Shown: positions 35,825-43,600 of the stretch, in pieces
How the letters are laid out: every line of letters begins with the position of its first letter
Position numbering within the stretch: the stretch's first letter is position 1
Assembly: GCF_002797315.1 (NCBI RefSeq)
Contig: NZ_KZ454936.1
Span: 619,133 to 683,132, forward strand
Reading direction: 5' to 3'
DNA: 64,000 bases
Origin: Bacillus sp. FJAT-44742
Lineage (GTDB): Bacteria; Bacillota; Bacilli; Bacillales; Marinococcaceae
The notes under the pieces: generated by a model
What the model was told of the DNA's origin: nothing
The model's input: only the letters and a program-made list of their open reading frames with translations
The model's database searches: none
Position numbers and translations under genes: made by a program

Positions 35825-36243
35825 TTTTATTTTTTTAATGGAAAATGCAAAAAAATGTAAAATTATGCAGACAAAACAATGCGCTAACTGTAGAAAATCA
35901 GCTTCCTGCATAAGAGAACTTCAATTCCTCGGGTGAAATGAACTAGGTGTTCTTTACTCCAATAGACCGAACAATTGCAAAGCTATGTCAAATTATAACC
36001 TAAAATTTTTGTTGTTGCACCCTTGGTGCATTGCGACTCCTTTCGGGTTTACAGGATTTATATATAGGAAGAAATACGCTGTTCCAAGCTGAATTTTTTT
36101 TATATTGAAGGTTTTGTGAAAGTAAAGTTTGGAAACTGATTGTCTTATTTCTTCCTTATCCTCCTTACTCTCAAGACGTATAAAAAGTGTCGAAAAAGGC
36201 GAACCTAACGCTAAAATAGTATTGGTGGAAGGAATTTTTCAAT
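35825..36243. other. mrpA leader and intergenic stretch
   Basis: About 420 bases without a gene. The minus strand holds a possible promoter TTGACA (35986-35991) with a poor -10 (TCTATT), which would give a long, A/T-rich mrpA leader. A perfect palindrome TGCACC-CTT-GGTGCA lies upstream at 36016-36030. No known riboswitch was recognised. Confidence 0.4.
36016..36030. promoter_or_regulatory. Perfect palindrome upstream of the mrp operon
   Basis: TGCACC-CTT-GGTGCA, 6-bp arms. It lies about 25 bases upstream of a candidate mrpA -35 element and could be an operator. No T-run follows on either strand. Confidence 0.35.
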
Positions 36244-36477
36244 ATGAAAAGAAAAGCTGGTGTTTCAATTGCAATCTTTGTTTCTCTTTTCAGTCTTGCC
36301 TTTGCATTAAATTCGTACACCTCCCGGCCATTTCCTAGTATGCCCCCGGAGAGCAATGAAAATGAGTTTGAGATTTTTCAAGTGGAGACCCCAATGACTG
36401 ATGCCAGGCCTGAACCCTTTCTCCCAAGGGAATACATTCGAATTTATCAGGGGATTGAAGATGAGCAGAGTTCATAA
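36244..36477 (+). CDS. Small secreted or membrane-anchored protein of unknown function
   Basis: 77 residues. N-terminal MKRKAGVSIAIFVSLFSLAFAL looks like a signal peptide or anchor helix, followed by a Pro/Glu-rich tail (SRPFPSMPPESNENEFEIFQVE...PEPFLPREYIRIY). GGAAGGA lies before the ATG. A strong terminator follows. I do not recognise the family. Confidence 0.6.
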   Translation: MKRKAGVSIAIFVSLFSLAFALNSYTSRPFPSMPPESNENEFEIFQVETPMTDARPEPFLPREYIRIYQGIEDEQSS

Positions 36478-36514
36478 AAAAGCAGCCGTTTAAAAAGAAA
36501 CGGCTGCTTTTTTA
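36476..36514. terminator. Bidirectional terminator between the small secreted protein gene and sda
   Basis: AAAAAAGCAGCCGTTT pairs with AAACGGCTGCTTTTTT over a 6-base loop; it has T-runs in both directions. Confidence 0.95.
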
Positions 36515-36521
36515 AATGAAC

Positions 36522-36674
36522 TCAAGATGACATTCTGTTTGTCACTGGAAGACGGACATGAAGTGAACGGCGCTCAAGTTCAGATTCAATTAATTGAATA
36601 AAGTCTTCATTAAGACGAAGGGATACGGCTTTCAGATATGCTTCCACTAGCAAATCATCTGGCAATTGTTCCAT
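36522..36674 (-). CDS. sda: Sporulation histidine kinase inhibitor Sda
   Basis: 50 residues: MEQLPDDLLVEAYLKAVSLRL-NEDFIQLIESELERRSLHV..., a clear match to Sda (helical hairpin; pattern L-x-D-E/D-L-L-x-E-x-Y and N-x-D-F-I-x-L-I-E-x-E-x-x-R-R-S-L). Sda binds the KinA dimerisation domain and blocks sporulation while replication is active or damaged. The neighbour yqeG is the same as in B. subtilis. The ATG is unusual: its AAGGAGGTGA site is 27 bases upstream, with a perfect hairpin between; no in-frame start codon lies nearer to it before a TGA. DnaA boxes lie upstream. Confidence 0.92.
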   Translation of the reverse strand: MEQLPDDLLVEAYLKAVSLRLNEDFIQLIESELERRSLHVRLPVTNRMSS

Positions 36675-36680
36675 AGGTAA

Positions 36681-36711
36681 ATCCGCTTGATAAGCGGATG
36701 GTCACCTCCTT
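36681..36711 (-). promoter_or_regulatory. sda ribosome binding site and hairpin that separates it from the start codon
   Basis: AAGGAGGTGA spans 36711-36702 on the minus strand. Then ATCCGCTT-ATC-AAGCGGAT (36699-36681) forms a perfect 8-bp stem with a 3-base loop. Leaving out the 19-base hairpin, the distance from the site to ATG is 8 bases, which is optimal. Confidence 0.8.
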
Positions 36712-36777
36712 CATTTATTCACTTTTATGACTTATTCATGTATGTAGGTGGGAATCAGATTCAATTTGTTAAATCAA

Positions 36778-36806
36778 ATGTTATCATGTAATGGGTAAGA
36801 GAACAA
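36778..36806 (-). promoter_or_regulatory. Probable sda promoter
   Basis: On the minus strand TTGTTC (36801-36806), 17 bases, TAACAT (36778-36783). DnaA boxes begin 10 bases upstream of the -35. Confidence 0.45.
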
Positions 36807-36815
36807 TCGTTCGAT

Positions 36816-36914
36816 TTATCCACAATTTCCCGTGGATAAATTGTGTACAATCTGTATATAAATTCATTTTTCAGGGTACTGTCGGTTGTTAATTTGGGGA
36901 TATAATTATCCACA
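36816..36914. promoter_or_regulatory. Cluster of DnaA boxes upstream of sda
   Basis: Two perfect TTATCCACA boxes on the plus strand (36816-36824 and 36906-36914) and one inverted box with one mismatch (CGTGGATAA, 36831-36839). In B. subtilis sda transcription responds to DnaA through boxes in its promoter, so this fits. Confidence 0.85.
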
Positions 36915-36968
36915 ACCATGAAACGAGCTTGGTTTTTGTCGAAAAGTTTTGGAAAAAAGTTAGCATAT

Positions 36969-36997
36969 TTGAAAAAAGAGCCTATTATCGTTATACT
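36969..36997 (+). promoter_or_regulatory. Sigma-A promoter of the yqeG operon
   Basis: TTGAAA (36969-36974), 17 bases, TATACT (36992-36997), 75 bases before the yqeG start. Confidence 0.75.
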
Positions 36998-37071
36998 TTC
37001 AGTTTAGTTACATAATGGTACGGTTAAGAAAAACATAATGACGGAGAATGCTAAGAATGAGGGTGAATTGA

Positions 37072-37599
37072 GTGCTGCGACAATTTATGCCGGATGAGTT
37101 TATTGAGAGTGTGTATGAACTTGATGTGGTTAAACTGAAAGAAGAGGGCATTAAAGGGATCATTACGGACCTTGATAATACGTTAGTGGAATGGGACAGG
37201 CCTGAGGCTACGCCTGAACTTCTTGAATGGTTTAAAAAAGTAAGGGACAGTGGATTCAAGATCACTATTGTTTCTAATAATAACGAAAGACGTGTCCGTT
37301 TGTTTTCTGAGCCAACAGGGATAGGTTTTATTCATTCCGCCAAGAAACCAAGCAGAAAAGCTTTTGTAAAAGCCTGTCAAGAGATGGGGCTGCAGCGAGA
37401 AGAGGTTGTTGTACTGGGAGACCAGGTACTGACGGATGTATTTGGAGGCAACAGAGCCAGGTTTAAGACAATATTAGTGGTTCCGGTAGCTTCCACTGAT
37501 GGTTTTTTTACGAAGATTAACAGAAGGGTTGAGCGCAGAGTGCTTAAACGTTTGAAAAAAAGAGGGCTTATCCAATGGGAGGATTCCAATCGTGAGTGA
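37072..37599 (+). CDS. yqeG: YqeG family HAD phosphatase
   Basis: 175 residues. HAD motif I GIITDLDNTLVEWD, motif II IVSNNNERR, and GDQVLTDVFGGNR for the acidic motif. Homologues include PGP phosphatase in eukaryotes; the bacterial substrate is not settled. GTG 37072 follows GAGGGTGA. First gene of the yqeG-yqeH-aroE-yhbY-nadD-yqeK-rsfS operon and overlaps yqeH by 8 bases. Confidence 0.93.
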   Translation: MLRQFMPDEFIESVYELDVVKLKEEGIKGIITDLDNTLVEWDRPEATPELLEWFKKVRDSGFKITIVSNNNERRVRLFSEPTGIGFIHSAKKPSRKAFVKACQEMGLQREEVVVLGDQVLTDVFGGNRARFKTILVVPVASTDGFFTKINRRVERRVLKRLKKRGLIQWEDSNRE

Positions 37600-38701
37600 A
37601 CAGGAAATTGTATGTACAGGGTGTGGGGTAACGATTCAAACTGAAGATAAGCAGGGAATTGGTTATACCCCGCCATCAGCATTAGAGCGGGATGTTATTA
37701 CGTGTCAAAGGTGTTTTCGTTTAAAACACTATAATGAGGTGCAGGATGTGCCTTTAACAGATGATGATTTTCTTGCGATTTTAAATCAGTTAGGGCAGAC
37801 AGATGCTCTTATAGTAAAAATTGTAGATATCTTTGATTTTAACGGAAGCTGGCTCCCCGGCCTTCATCGTTTCGTAGGAGACAATCAAGTCCTTCTCGTC
37901 GGAAATAAAGCTGACTTGCTCCCTAAATCTGTAAAGCAAAATAAAGTGATCCAATGGATGAAAAAGTCTGCGAAGGAACTGGGACTGAAGCCGGCTGATG
38001 TCATGCTCATGAGTGCTGAAAAGAAATACGACATCGACAAAGTAGCAGAAGCAATTGAACAATATAGGAAGAATCGTGATGTTTATATTGTAGGTTGTAC
38101 AAATGTAGGTAAATCCACTTTCATAAATTCCCTTATTAAGCAATTCGGAGGGGGAGATGAGGAGCTAATCACGACCTCTCACTTTCCAGGAACGACTCTT
38201 GATATGATTGATATACCGTTAGAAGATGGAAAGAGCCTATTCGATACCCCTGGGATTATTAATCACCATCAAATGGCTCATTTTGTCAGCCAAAAGGAAT
38301 TAAAGGAAATCACTCCCAGGAAAGAGATCAAGCCAAAGATTTTTCAGCTTAATGAAGGACAAACTCTTTATGCTGGCGGCATGGCACGGTTGGATTTCCT
38401 TCAAGGAGAAAGAAACTCCTTTGTTTGTTATTTTGCAAACGATCTTTCGATTCACAGGACAAAGACAGAAAAAGCTGACGAGCTTTATGAAAATCACTTA
38501 GGAGATATGCTGTCTCCTCCTGGTAAGGAAACAGCCAAAGAGTTTCCGCCTTTAAAACGCCAGGAGATCACCATTAAAGAGGAGAAAACGGACGTGGTGA
38601 TTTCCGGCTTGGGATGGATTAATGTAAGTGAAGCGGGGGCAAAAATTGCTGTATATGTACCAGAGGGGTCTCATGTCACCATACGTGAGGGTATTATTTA
38701 A
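37592..38701 (+). CDS. yqeH: Ribosome biogenesis GTPase YqeH
   Basis: 369 residues. An N-terminal zinc finger (CTGCGVTIQ...CQRCFRLKHY) is followed by a circularly permuted GTPase: G4 NKAD comes first, then G1 GCTNVGKST, and G3 DTPG, the order typical of the YqeH/RbgA group. It is required for 30S subunit assembly. GTG 37592 overlaps the yqeG stop; GGGAGG lies upstream. Confidence 0.95.
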   Translation: MSEQEIVCTGCGVTIQTEDKQGIGYTPPSALERDVITCQRCFRLKHYNEVQDVPLTDDDFLAILNQLGQTDALIVKIVDIFDFNGSWLPGLHRFVGDNQVLLVGNKADLLPKSVKQNKVIQWMKKSAKELGLKPADVMLMSAEKKYDIDKVAEAIEQYRKNRDVYIVGCTNVGKSTFINSLIKQFGGGDEELITTSHFPGTTLDMIDIPLEDGKSLFDTPGIINHHQMAHFVSQKELKEITPRKEIKPKIFQLNEGQTLYAGGMARLDFLQGERNSFVCYFANDLSIHRTKTEKADELYENHLGDMLSPPGKETAKEFPPLKRQEITIKEEKTDVVISGLGWINVSEAGAKIAVYVPEGSHVTIREGII

Positions 38702-38822
38702 TCCTTTGGTTCTGTTATGAAGAGTGTTGATTTTTTTAATATAGATAAGCGAGCGAGCCTCATTCGTAAATAAAATGAAATACAATTCTTTAAATAGAGA
38801 GGTTCGGGGGAGGAAAAAAGAA

Positions 38823-39653
38823 ATGGGAAACTTGTATGTGTTGTTTGGCCACCCGGTTGGTCATTCTATGTCGCCGATTGTGCACAATGAACAATTTTCA
38901 TTGCTGAATATGCCTCATCATTATCACGCTATTGACGTGGAGCCTGGAAAAATAAAAGAAGCAGTGGAGGCAATCAAGGCCCTTTCCATTGCTGGAGCTA
39001 ATGTCACGGTTCCCCACAAGGTTGAAATCATGAAGCATCTGGATCATATTGATGAAGAAGCCAGGATCATTGGAGCTGTCAATACCATTGTAAATGAAAA
39101 TGGTGTATTAACTGGATATAACACAGATGGACAGGGATATCTTGAATCACTTCTTGAAGTGACTGGTCCTGATATTTCTGATTATAAGATCCTTGTAATA
39201 GGTGCTGGGGGAGCGTCAAGAGCGGTAGTTACCGTTTTATGCCGTTACGGGGTAAACGATCTAATGATCACAAACAGAACCCAGGAAAGGGCTGAAGCCC
39301 TATCCAAGGACTGCGGAGGTCAGGTAATCAGCAAGGAAAAAGCAGAAGGAATGCTCTCAGAATTTGATGTTATTATTAACACCACTTCAATTGGTATGAG
39401 TCCAAACACTGACGAGATGCCGATGAGTGTAGAAGGGATGAAACCAAAGACAATTGCAAGCGACCTTATATACAATCCTTTACAAACAAGGTGGCTGGCT
39501 GAAGCGGAGAAACGAGGTGCCGTGACCCACAGCGGAATTGGAATGTTCGTGAGGCAGGGCGCTCTGGCGTTTAAAAAGTGGACGGGACAGGAAGCTGACC
39601 TGGAAATCATGACCAAGACCGTGTTACAACAATTAGGAGGCAAAAATGACTAA
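38823..39653 (+). CDS. aroE: Shikimate dehydrogenase
   Basis: 276 residues. Substrate-binding start LFGHPVGHSMSPIVHN, catalytic Lys in GANVTVPHKVEIM, Asp in NTDGQGYLESL, NADP fold VIGAGGASRAVV. It reduces 3-dehydroshikimate to shikimate with NADPH. ATG 38823 follows GGGGGAGG; a longer frame from 38775 has no such site. It overlaps the yhbY start by 8 bases. Confidence 0.95.
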   Translation: MGNLYVLFGHPVGHSMSPIVHNEQFSLLNMPHHYHAIDVEPGKIKEAVEAIKALSIAGANVTVPHKVEIMKHLDHIDEEARIIGAVNTIVNENGVLTGYNTDGQGYLESLLEVTGPDISDYKILVIGAGGASRAVVTVLCRYGVNDLMITNRTQERAEALSKDCGGQVISKEKAEGMLSEFDVIINTTSIGMSPNTDEMPMSVEGMKPKTIASDLIYNPLQTRWLAEAEKRGAVTHSGIGMFVRQGALAFKKWTGQEADLEIMTKTVLQQLGGKND

Positions 39654-39942
39654 GTTAACTGGTAAGCAAAAGAGATTTCTCCGGAGCCAGGCTCATCACC
39701 AAAAGCCTATTTTCCAAGTTGGAAAAGGAGGAGTAAATGAGAATTTAATAAAACAGGTGATTGATGCCCTGGAAGCACGGGAATTAATTAAAATAAGCGT
39801 ACTTCAAAATTGCATGGATGATAAACATGAGGTAGCAGAAGCAGTAGGTAAAGGAGCAAAAGCAGAAATTGTCCAGGTGATCGGCAATACAATTGTTTTA
39901 TATAAGGAATCAAAGGAAAATAAATCTATAGAGCTTCCTTAA
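39646..39942 (+). CDS. yhbY: YhbY family RNA-binding protein (CRM domain)
   Basis: 98 residues: LTGKQKRFLRSQAHHQKPIFQVGKGGVNENLIKQVIDALEARELIKISVLQN with the GKGG loop of CRM domains. It binds pre-ribosomal particles in related species. B. subtilis counterpart is yqeI. The start overlaps aroE. Confidence 0.94.
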   Translation: MTKLTGKQKRFLRSQAHHQKPIFQVGKGGVNENLIKQVIDALEARELIKISVLQNCMDDKHEVAEAVGKGAKAEIVQVIGNTIVLYKESKENKSIELP

Positions 39943-39962
39943 ATTCTAAGGAGTGAATCTCA

Positions 39963-40538
39963 GTGGCAATAAAAGTTGGAATACTCGGAGGAACGTTTGA
40001 TCCACCTCATCATGCTCACTTGATGATAGCTCAGGAAGCTTTAACGGAATGCGGGCTCGACGAGGTTTGGTTTATACCAGTAAATGTACCTCCTCATAAA
40101 CAGAGATCTTCGACGACGAGTAATCGTCAAAGAAAAGAAATGATTCAACTTGCTATAAATGATAATCCCTTCTTTAAACTTTCTACTATAGAACTTGAAC
40201 GTGGTGGTCCTTCCTTTACAATAGATACAATTAAACAACTTAAGAAAGAAAACCCGTCTCATGAATACTATTTTATTATAGGGGGCGATATGGCAGAGCA
40301 GCTGGATACGTGGCATGAAATTAATGCTCTTAAGAAATTGGTCACTTTTACGGTAGCCGCCCGTCCGCCATATAAATCATCACCACCTTTTCAGGAAGGG
40401 ATCTTAATAATGGAAGCCCCGCAGCTTGATGTTTCTTCCACTGATATTCGTTTGAGGGTTAAAATGGGAAAAAATATTCAATATTTAGTCCCTGATTCAG
40501 TGAGAGAATATATTAAAGAGAGGGGATTATATGAATAG
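39963..40538 (+). CDS. nadD: Nicotinate-nucleotide adenylyltransferase
   Basis: 191 residues. Nucleotidyltransferase start GILGGTFDPPHHAHLMIAQEAL (HxGH-like), and SSTDIRLRVKMGKNIQYLVP at the end. It makes deamido-NAD from NaMN and ATP. GTG 39963 follows AAGGAGTGA. It overlaps yqeK by 8 bases. Confidence 0.96.
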   Translation: MAIKVGILGGTFDPPHHAHLMIAQEALTECGLDEVWFIPVNVPPHKQRSSTTSNRQRKEMIQLAINDNPFFKLSTIELERGGPSFTIDTIKQLKKENPSHEYYFIIGGDMAEQLDTWHEINALKKLVTFTVAARPPYKSSPPFQEGILIMEAPQLDVSSTDIRLRVKMGKNIQYLVPDSVREYIKERGLYE

Positions 40539-41094
40539 AGCCACTGCTCTTGAAATTGTAAAGGAACAGTTGACAGGTGAACGTTACACGCATACATTAG
40601 GAGTTACAGAAACTGCCGTGGAGTTGGCGAAATTATACGGGGCAGACGTACAAAAAGCTGAGACAGCTGCTATTTTCCATGATTATGCGAAGTTTCGTTC
40701 AAAAAGTGAAATGCTTGATATCATTGAGGAGCAGAAAGTCAGTAAAGAATTCCCAAGGTATGGAGATGCTCTTCTTCATGCACCTGCAGGAGCCTTTTTA
40801 GTTGAAAAGGAAGCAGGTATTAAGGATAAGGAAATACTTTCTGCTATATACTGGCATACTACCGGACAAGCGAGAATGACATTACTGGAGAAGGTTATTT
40901 TTATTGCCGACTATATCGAGCCTAATCGTTCTTTTCCAGGAGTGGAAGAGGTCAGGAAAGAAGCATACAACAATCTGGACAGTGCAATTATTATGTCTCT
41001 TCGCAATACCATTCAATTTTTACTGCAAAAAGGCCAGCCTGTTTTTCCGGAAACACTGGCTGCATATAACGAACTGGTGTTAGAAAAAAAATAA
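40531..41094 (+). CDS. yqeK: HD-domain hydrolase YqeK (diadenosine tetraphosphate hydrolase)
   Basis: 187 residues with HD-domain metal ligands: RYTHTLGVTETAVELAKLYGAD, AAIFHDYAKF, LLHAPAGAFL, AIYWHTTG, FIADYIEPNRSFPGVEEVR. Members split Ap4A symmetrically to ADP. It overlaps nadD and precedes rsfS, the usual order. Confidence 0.93.
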   Translation: MNRATALEIVKEQLTGERYTHTLGVTETAVELAKLYGADVQKAETAAIFHDYAKFRSKSEMLDIIEEQKVSKEFPRYGDALLHAPAGAFLVEKEAGIKDKEILSAIYWHTTGQARMTLLEKVIFIADYIEPNRSFPGVEEVRKEAYNNLDSAIIMSLRNTIQFLLQKGQPVFPETLAAYNELVLEKK

Positions 41095-41117
41095 AAATCG
41101 AAAGGTCAGGTGTTTAA

Positions 41118-41471
41118 ATGCAAGATAATACTATTCTTCAAATGGCTGTGCAGGGAGCAGATGATAAAAAAGCTGAGGACATTGTAGCGCTAGATATGAA
41201 AGGAATTTCCCTAATCGCAGATTATTTTGTTATCTGTCATGGTAATTCCCATAAGCAGGTCCAGGCTATTGCTCACGAAATTAAGAAAGCAGCCCAGGAA
41301 GAAGGATATGAGGTAAAACGCCTTGAAGGGTATGAGCAAGCGAAATGGGTATTAGTTGATCTTGGAGACGTTGTAGTGCATATTTTCCACAAGGATGACC
41401 GCCAATACTACAACCTTGAAAAACTCTGGGGAGATGCCCAATATGTAGAGCTTGAAAAGGTGTTAAATTAA
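41118..41471 (+). CDS. rsfS: Ribosome silencing factor RsfS
   Basis: 117 residues: KAEDIVALDMKGISLIADYFVICHGNSHKQVQAIAHEIKK and EGYEQAKWVLVDLGDVVVHIFHKDDRQYYNLEKLWGDA. It binds ribosomal protein uL14 and blocks subunit joining in starvation. A terminator ends the operon right after. Confidence 0.96.
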   Translation: MQDNTILQMAVQGADDKKAEDIVALDMKGISLIADYFVICHGNSHKQVQAIAHEIKKAAQEEGYEVKRLEGYEQAKWVLVDLGDVVVHIFHKDDRQYYNLEKLWGDAQYVELEKVLN

Positions 41472-41474
41472 TTA

Positions 41475-41512
41475 TAAAAAACGCCGATCCTAAAGCGGGG
41501 TCGGCGTTTTTT
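41475..41512 (+). terminator. Rho-independent terminator after rsfS
   Basis: AAAAAACGCCGA pairs with TCGGCGTTTTTT across a 13-base loop. Confidence 0.93.
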
Positions 41513-41591
41513 GACGGCCGGAGTTCCTGCCTTCACAGACAAGGATAATTGTATATAAGTAATATTTTATAAAAGTAAGGAGGAGACCAAA

Positions 41592-42344
41592 ATGAGCGCC
41601 TACCAAGGCTTTGCTTATTATTATGATGAATTAATGGAGGAGGCTCCTTATAAAGAGTGGGTAGTATGGATAGAAAAAACATTAACTGCAAATGAAGTGA
41701 CAGCTCCTCATTTGTTAGATGTGGGCTGCGGTACAGGTACGATCATGACTGATTTGATAAAAAAAGGATACCGAATAGATGGTGTTGATGCTTCAGAGGA
41801 AATGCTTGCAGTCGCTAACGAGAAAATGCCAAAAGATCAGGGATCCCGACTTTTTTGCCAGGATATGAGAGAACTCGAAGGGTTAGGAGTTTTTGATACT
41901 GTTATAGTAACGTGCGATTCTTTAAATTACCTTTTAACAAAAAAGGATGTGGAAAAAGCTTTTGCTTCCTTTTATTCTCATTTAAAAACAGGAGGACTGT
42001 TATTATTTGACGTTCATTCTCTTTCGTACATGGAAGATGAACTTGCAGGGTTTCAGTTTGCTGAATCGTTAGAAAATCGAAGCTGTATATGGAATTGTTA
42101 TAATGGCGAGGACCCATACTCAGTGGAGCATGAACTGACGTTTTTTATTAAAGAAGAAGACGGCAGATATAGAAGATTTGACGAATTTCACTATCAGCGG
42201 ACCTTTTCTCAGCAGGAGTATGAAGATATGCTCAGGGCACAGGGATTTAAAAATGTAAGAGTTACTGCTGATTTTACGGACCAACCTCCCGGTCAAGGCA
42301 GTGACAGGTTATTTTTTACTGCAATTAAAAAAGATTTACAATAA
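41592..42344 (+). CDS. yqeM: Class I SAM-dependent methyltransferase (YqeM-like)
   Basis: 250 residues. SAM site LLDVGCGTGTIMTDLIKKGYRIDGVDASEEML, motif VTCDSLNYLLTKKDVEKAF and a C-terminal FHYQRTFSQQEYEDMLRAQGF. Substrate unknown. In B. subtilis yqeM is in the operon; here a terminator and 120 bases separate it from rsfS. AAGGAGGAG precedes ATG. Confidence 0.88.
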   Translation: MSAYQGFAYYYDELMEEAPYKEWVVWIEKTLTANEVTAPHLLDVGCGTGTIMTDLIKKGYRIDGVDASEEMLAVANEKMPKDQGSRLFCQDMRELEGLGVFDTVIVTCDSLNYLLTKKDVEKAFASFYSHLKTGGLLLFDVHSLSYMEDELAGFQFAESLENRSCIWNCYNGEDPYSVEHELTFFIKEEDGRYRRFDEFHYQRTFSQQEYEDMLRAQGFKNVRVTADFTDQPPGQGSDRLFFTAIKKDLQ

Positions 42345-42362
42345 TAAGACTTTTCAGTAAGA

Positions 42363-42394
42363 TAGAGACAGGCTCTTTAAGAGTCCTGTCTCTT
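42363..42394. terminator. Hairpin between convergent yqeM and comER
   Basis: GAGACAGG and CCTGTCTC form a stem with an inner CTC/GAG; no clean T-run on either side. The comER stop lies inside. Confidence 0.5.
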
Positions 42395-43210
42395 CGTAAA
42401 TTTATCAGCGAGCAGTTCTTTATCCTCGTAATACTTTTCATGTGTTGCCTTAAACAAATCTTCGAACATTCCCTCTGATTGTCTATGGAGAACTTTAAGT
42501 CCCTCACCAGTAATTCCACCTGGAACGTGGACCTTTTTCTGCAAGGAAGGAAGTGTATAAAATCCCTTTTCAAAAAGAGAGGATAACCCTTGGATCATTT
42601 CTGCAGTCAGGTACTCTGCATCCTTTCTCTCAATTTCCGTTTCACTTACCGCAGCATCTATAAAAGACTGAAGCAGATAGCTAAAGAAAGCAGGCCCGCA
42701 GCTTACTATGTCGCTTGCTACACGAGTTACTTTTTCTTCAATCTCGTGAGGGTGGCTGAAATCCGAAAACCATTTTGCGATCTTTTCTTTTTCGTGATCT
42801 TCCCAGTTCGAACCGTAGGTCAACAACAAGACGCCTTTACCAGCACGATTTGTTATGCTTGGTATAGATCTCATAACCTTACAGGGAAGCGATTGTTCCA
42901 GCTGACTGACTTCTATCGGACTTGTGATTGAGGAAACAATGTGATCTCTTGTTACATAGGGAGCGATCTCCTGAAGAACATCTGGAAATTGTAAAGGTCT
43001 TACACAAACAAATAGTAAGTTGCTTTGTTTTACTACATCAGAGATCTTCTTTTTCAGCTTTATGCCGGGATAAGCATCTGCCAACTTTTTGGCTTTATCC
43101 AGCGTGCGATTTGTAATAATCATTTCTTCCTTTTGAGCAGCTCCGCTTTCCACAATAGTTTCCACTAATATCCTTCCCATGTTTCCAGTCCCAATGACAC
43201 CCACCTGCAT
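42377..43210 (-). CDS. comER: ComER, pyrroline-5-carboxylate reductase-like protein
   Basis: 277 residues. NAD(P)-binding start VGVIGTGNMGRILVETIVESG, then CVRPLQFPDVLQEI, and a C-terminal ProC-like helical domain (SCGPAFFSYLLQSFIDAA, HVPGGITGEGLKVL). The position next to comEA in opposite orientation identifies it as ComER rather than a proline biosynthesis ProC. Its role is unclear: in B. cereus and B. subtilis it affects sporulation and biofilm formation. Confidence 0.9.
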   Translation of the reverse strand: MQVGVIGTGNMGRILVETIVESGAAQKEEMIITNRTLDKAKKLADAYPGIKLKKKISDVVKQSNLLFVCVRPLQFPDVLQEIAPYVTRDHIVSSITSPIEVSQLEQSLPCKVMRSIPSITNRAGKGVLLLTYGSNWEDHEKEKIAKWFSDFSHPHEIEEKVTRVASDIVSCGPAFFSYLLQSFIDAAVSETEIERKDAEYLTAEMIQGLSSLFEKGFYTLPSLQKKVHVPGGITGEGLKVLHRQSEGMFEDLFKATHEKYYEDKELLADKFTKRQDS

Positions 43211-43298
43211 ACTATATGCCTCCTTTAAAGGCTCAGTATGACCCCCATACTTTTCCCTTATTCTTTACTATCTCAACGATATGAGAAAGTGACTTTTT

Positions 43299-43559
43299 TT
43301 ATGACTTTCGATTAATGTATGACTGAATCATTTCTTTTGTCACGTTTTTTCGCTGAGGAAACCGGTATTGTGCCGCAATTTGATTCATTTCCTTTGTAAT
43401 TTGGTTAATACGCTGTACTGAAATTTCTCCAGGGTCTTTTTTGGCCTGTGTCAGTGTTTCTTCAATTGCCTCTTCTCTACGCAGGTCAAGTGCCAAAAAT
43501 TCTTTTTCTTTTAGTAAACGTTTCTCTATTTGTCCTGATATCGCTTGATGAACACTCAT
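43299..43559 (-). CDS. DUF2533 family protein (YpbS-like)
   Basis: 86 residues: VHQAISGQIEKRLLKEKEFLALDLRREEAIEETL, ending in FPQRKNVTKEMIQSYINRKS. The pattern fits the YpbS/DUF2533 family, probably all helical. It begins AGGAGGA-ATATAAC-ATG on the minus strand, only 41 bases from the divergent comEA start, so both promoters must overlap its or comEA's coding or leader sequence. Function unknown; its place between comER and comEA differs from B. subtilis. Confidence 0.75.
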   Translation of the reverse strand: MSVHQAISGQIEKRLLKEKEFLALDLRREEAIEETLTQAKKDPGEISVQRINQITKEMNQIAAQYRFPQRKNVTKEMIQSYINRKS

Positions 43560-43600
43560 GTTATATTCCTCCTATTTTCAACAAAGGCAGGTGTTTTGTT

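Noticed and set aside
35825-35985. Sodium or lithium riboswitch in the mrpA leader
   Set aside because: The leader is long, but I could not find a conserved motif of a known class; kept only as a note.
36129-36338. 69-codon frame overlapping the small secreted protein gene
   Set aside because: It is out of frame with the ATG that has a ribosome binding site and a signal-like N-terminus.
42377-43210. Proline biosynthesis ProC instead of ComER
   Set aside because: Fold is the same, but the position next to comEA and the diverged N-terminal half favour ComER; the proline module at 5-12 kb is catabolic and not linked.
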